From NCBI RefSeq assembly GCF_038022665.1, contig NZ_CP150629.1, forward strand, positions 2,028,480 through 2,092,479: DNA of 64,000 nucleotides, in the 5' to 3' direction. Source of the DNA: Methanolobus sp. WCC4 (lineage in GTDB: Archaea > Halobacteriota > Methanosarcinia > Methanosarcinales > Methanosarcinaceae). Made by a program: the position numbers and the translations under genes. The notes under the pieces are model-generated. The model searched no databases, was not told where the DNA came from, and was given only the letters and a program-made list of their open reading frames with translations. This document shows positions 63,081-64,000 of this stretch, in pieces. Within the stretch, counting starts at the first letter, position 1, and each line of letters starts with the position of its first letter.

Positions 63081-63482
63081 ATGAATACGGCCATCAGGGG
63101 AATCGCAAGAGAGACGCTTGAATTCATAATGGAGGTCAGCAGGTCTACATACCCGAAAGAGTTCGCAGGCCTTTTGCAGGCAAAGGACGGAGTGATCACC
63201 GATATTCTCATCCTGCCGGGAACCGAATCCAGCGAGGTCAATGCAGTCCTTAAACTGTTCATGATGCCGAACATGGCAGCTGTTGGTTCAGTGCACAGTC
63301 ACCCCAGTTCTGTGATCAGACCGTCAAGAGCAGACCTCAGGCTCTTTAGCAAGACAGGGAATCACCATATAATAGTTGGTCATCCATTCGGCCCTGATAA
63401 CTGGAAATGTTTCAGCGGGAATGGTGAAGAGATATCACTTGAGGTACTTGATGTGGATATAGAGGATGATGAGATACTTTAA
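63081..63482 (+). CDS. JAMM/MPN metalloprotease
   Basis: A 133-residue protein with the JAMM motif: Glu in YPKEFAGLL and H-S-H-P-x6-S-x2-D (SVHSHPSSVIRPSRADLRL), binding zinc. Archaeal members remove SAMP/ubiquitin-like modifiers or process them. The ATG at 63081 is favoured; the frame extends 45 bp further 5'. Ribosome site is weak. It is convergent with the kinase at the right edge. Confidence 0.9.
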   Translation: MNTAIRGIARETLEFIMEVSRSTYPKEFAGLLQAKDGVITDILILPGTESSEVNAVLKLFMMPNMAAVGSVHSHPSSVIRPSRADLRLFSKTGNHHIIVGHPFGPDNWKCFSGNGEEISLEVLDVDIEDDEIL

Positions 63483-63492
63483 ACCCATGATC

Positions 63493-64000
63493 TCAACTTA
63501 GATCGGGGAACCCACTGGAACCCCATACCCTATCAACAAGATCATCAGACTCCTTCGTTGATAGCGGGATAGTAACTCCAAAAGTACTTCCTTTTCCCGG
63601 TTCACTTTCAAGGCTGATCTCACCGCCATGTACTTCTACGAATTCCTTGACAATACTAAGTCCAAGCCCTGTTCCCTCGAATTTCCTGTTGAGTGAACCA
63701 TCGACCTGCACAAATGCCCTGTAAAGCCTTTCCTGGTCCTCTTCAGAGATACCGATACCCGTATCCCTGACCATTATATGCAGATCCCTGTTATTCTGCT
63801 TCACAGACACAGATACAGTTCCGCCTGCAGGAGTGAATTTAATTGCATTGCTGATCAGATGGTTCAATATGGTTTTGACCTTGGCCTTGTCTGCATATAT
63901 CACACTTACATGCGGATCTATATCAAACTCCAGTTTGACACCTTTTTTGAATGCATTCGGACCAAGCATCCGTTTAACGTCTACCAGAATCACTGGAAGG
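63493..64000 (-). CDS. Histidine kinase ATPase domain, cut by window edge
   Basis: The 3' end of a longer gene on the minus strand; the frame is open to base 64000. It contains a HATPase_c domain: N box HLISNAIKFTPAGG, G1 DTGIGISEEDQ and G2 FEGTGLGLSIVKEFVEVHGG, ending with STFGVTIPL and a short tail. HisKA and sensor domains must lie outside the window. It resembles the ATPase of the kinase at 43780. Confidence 0.9.
   Translation of the reverse strand, partial: LPVILVDVKRMLGPNAFKKGVKLEFDIDPHVSVIYADKAKVKTILNHLISNAIKFTPAGGTVSVSVKQNNRDLHIMVRDTGIGISEEDQERLYRAFVQVDGSLNRKFEGTGLGLSIVKEFVEVHGGEISLESEPGKGSTFGVTIPLSTKESDDLVDRVWGSSGFPDLS

Noticed and set aside
1-64000. Pyrrolysine (in-frame TAG) genes expected in methylamine metabolism
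   Set aside because: I saw no methylamine methyltransferase and no long gene split by TAG; mtaB and mtaC need none.

Overview
The window looks like chromosome from a methylotrophic methanogen of the family Methanosarcinaceae, most like Methanolobus or a relative; this assignment is inference from gene content. The evidence is a methanol methyltransferase operon (mtaC-mtaB), an extra mtaC, archaeal aIF1A, a TRAM-domain RNA-binding protein, a DUF1628 archaeal pilin, a PGF-CTERM-type surface protein, GGTGAT/GGAGG Shine-Dalgarno sites, TATA-type promoters and several TTG starts. I see no tRNA, rRNA or CRISPR array.

Layout: 0-9 kb holds a partial gene, a U32 peptidase/RlhA-like protein, a PAS-HPt protein and a very large soluble chemoreceptor-like protein with 91-residue tandem repeats, followed by a convergent wHTH regulator. 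10-15 kb holds pncB and a tightly coupled trio: a cytoplasmic substrate-binding-protein-like protein with a DUF1858 N-terminus, a HypB/UreG-like GTPase and an orphan ABC ATPase. 15.9-17.3 kb is hgcA-hgcB, the mercury-methylation pair. 17.5-20 kb is an RNA/translation group: TRAM protein, aIF1A (which has no ATG/GTG/TTG start and appears to start at CTG) and a DEAD-box helicase. 20-23.5 kb carries a Rieske protein, a pilin, a methyltransferase and a secreted cohesin/PKD protein.

24-31 kb is the methanol region on the minus strand: orphan mtaC, a seven-PAS/one-GAF sensor with no output domain, then mtaC-mtaB closed by a 12-bp terminator hairpin with a cUUCGg loop. A 23-bp element is shared between the mtaC leader and the region upstream of the sensor. 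31-36 kb has small metabolic genes, a tandem pair of cysteine-containing small proteins and an alanine:cation symporter whose Shine-Dalgarno lies inside a perfect inverted repeat. An insertion sequence follows at 36.1-37.4 kb.

37.65-41.1 kb is the most unusual locus: a thermolysin-family (M4) protease without a signal peptide, carrying a ten-cysteine C-P-P-[SA]-P repeat and a helix-hairpin-helix tail, translationally overlapped with a PqqD-radical SAM-SPASM enzyme of the type that modifies peptides. I propose that the protease tail is the substrate of the radical SAM enzyme. The remainder (41.5-64 kb) is mostly housekeeping or surface functions: SfsA, histidine kinases, HIT, YjbQ, a secreted subtilase, LysA, Hsp20-like, pirin-like, sirtuin, hydantoinase-like, thioesterase, a DUF2341 surface protein, NudC, phosphoglycerate mutase, thioredoxin-like, DUF92, malic enzyme and a JAMM protease. 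The right edge cuts a histidine kinase.
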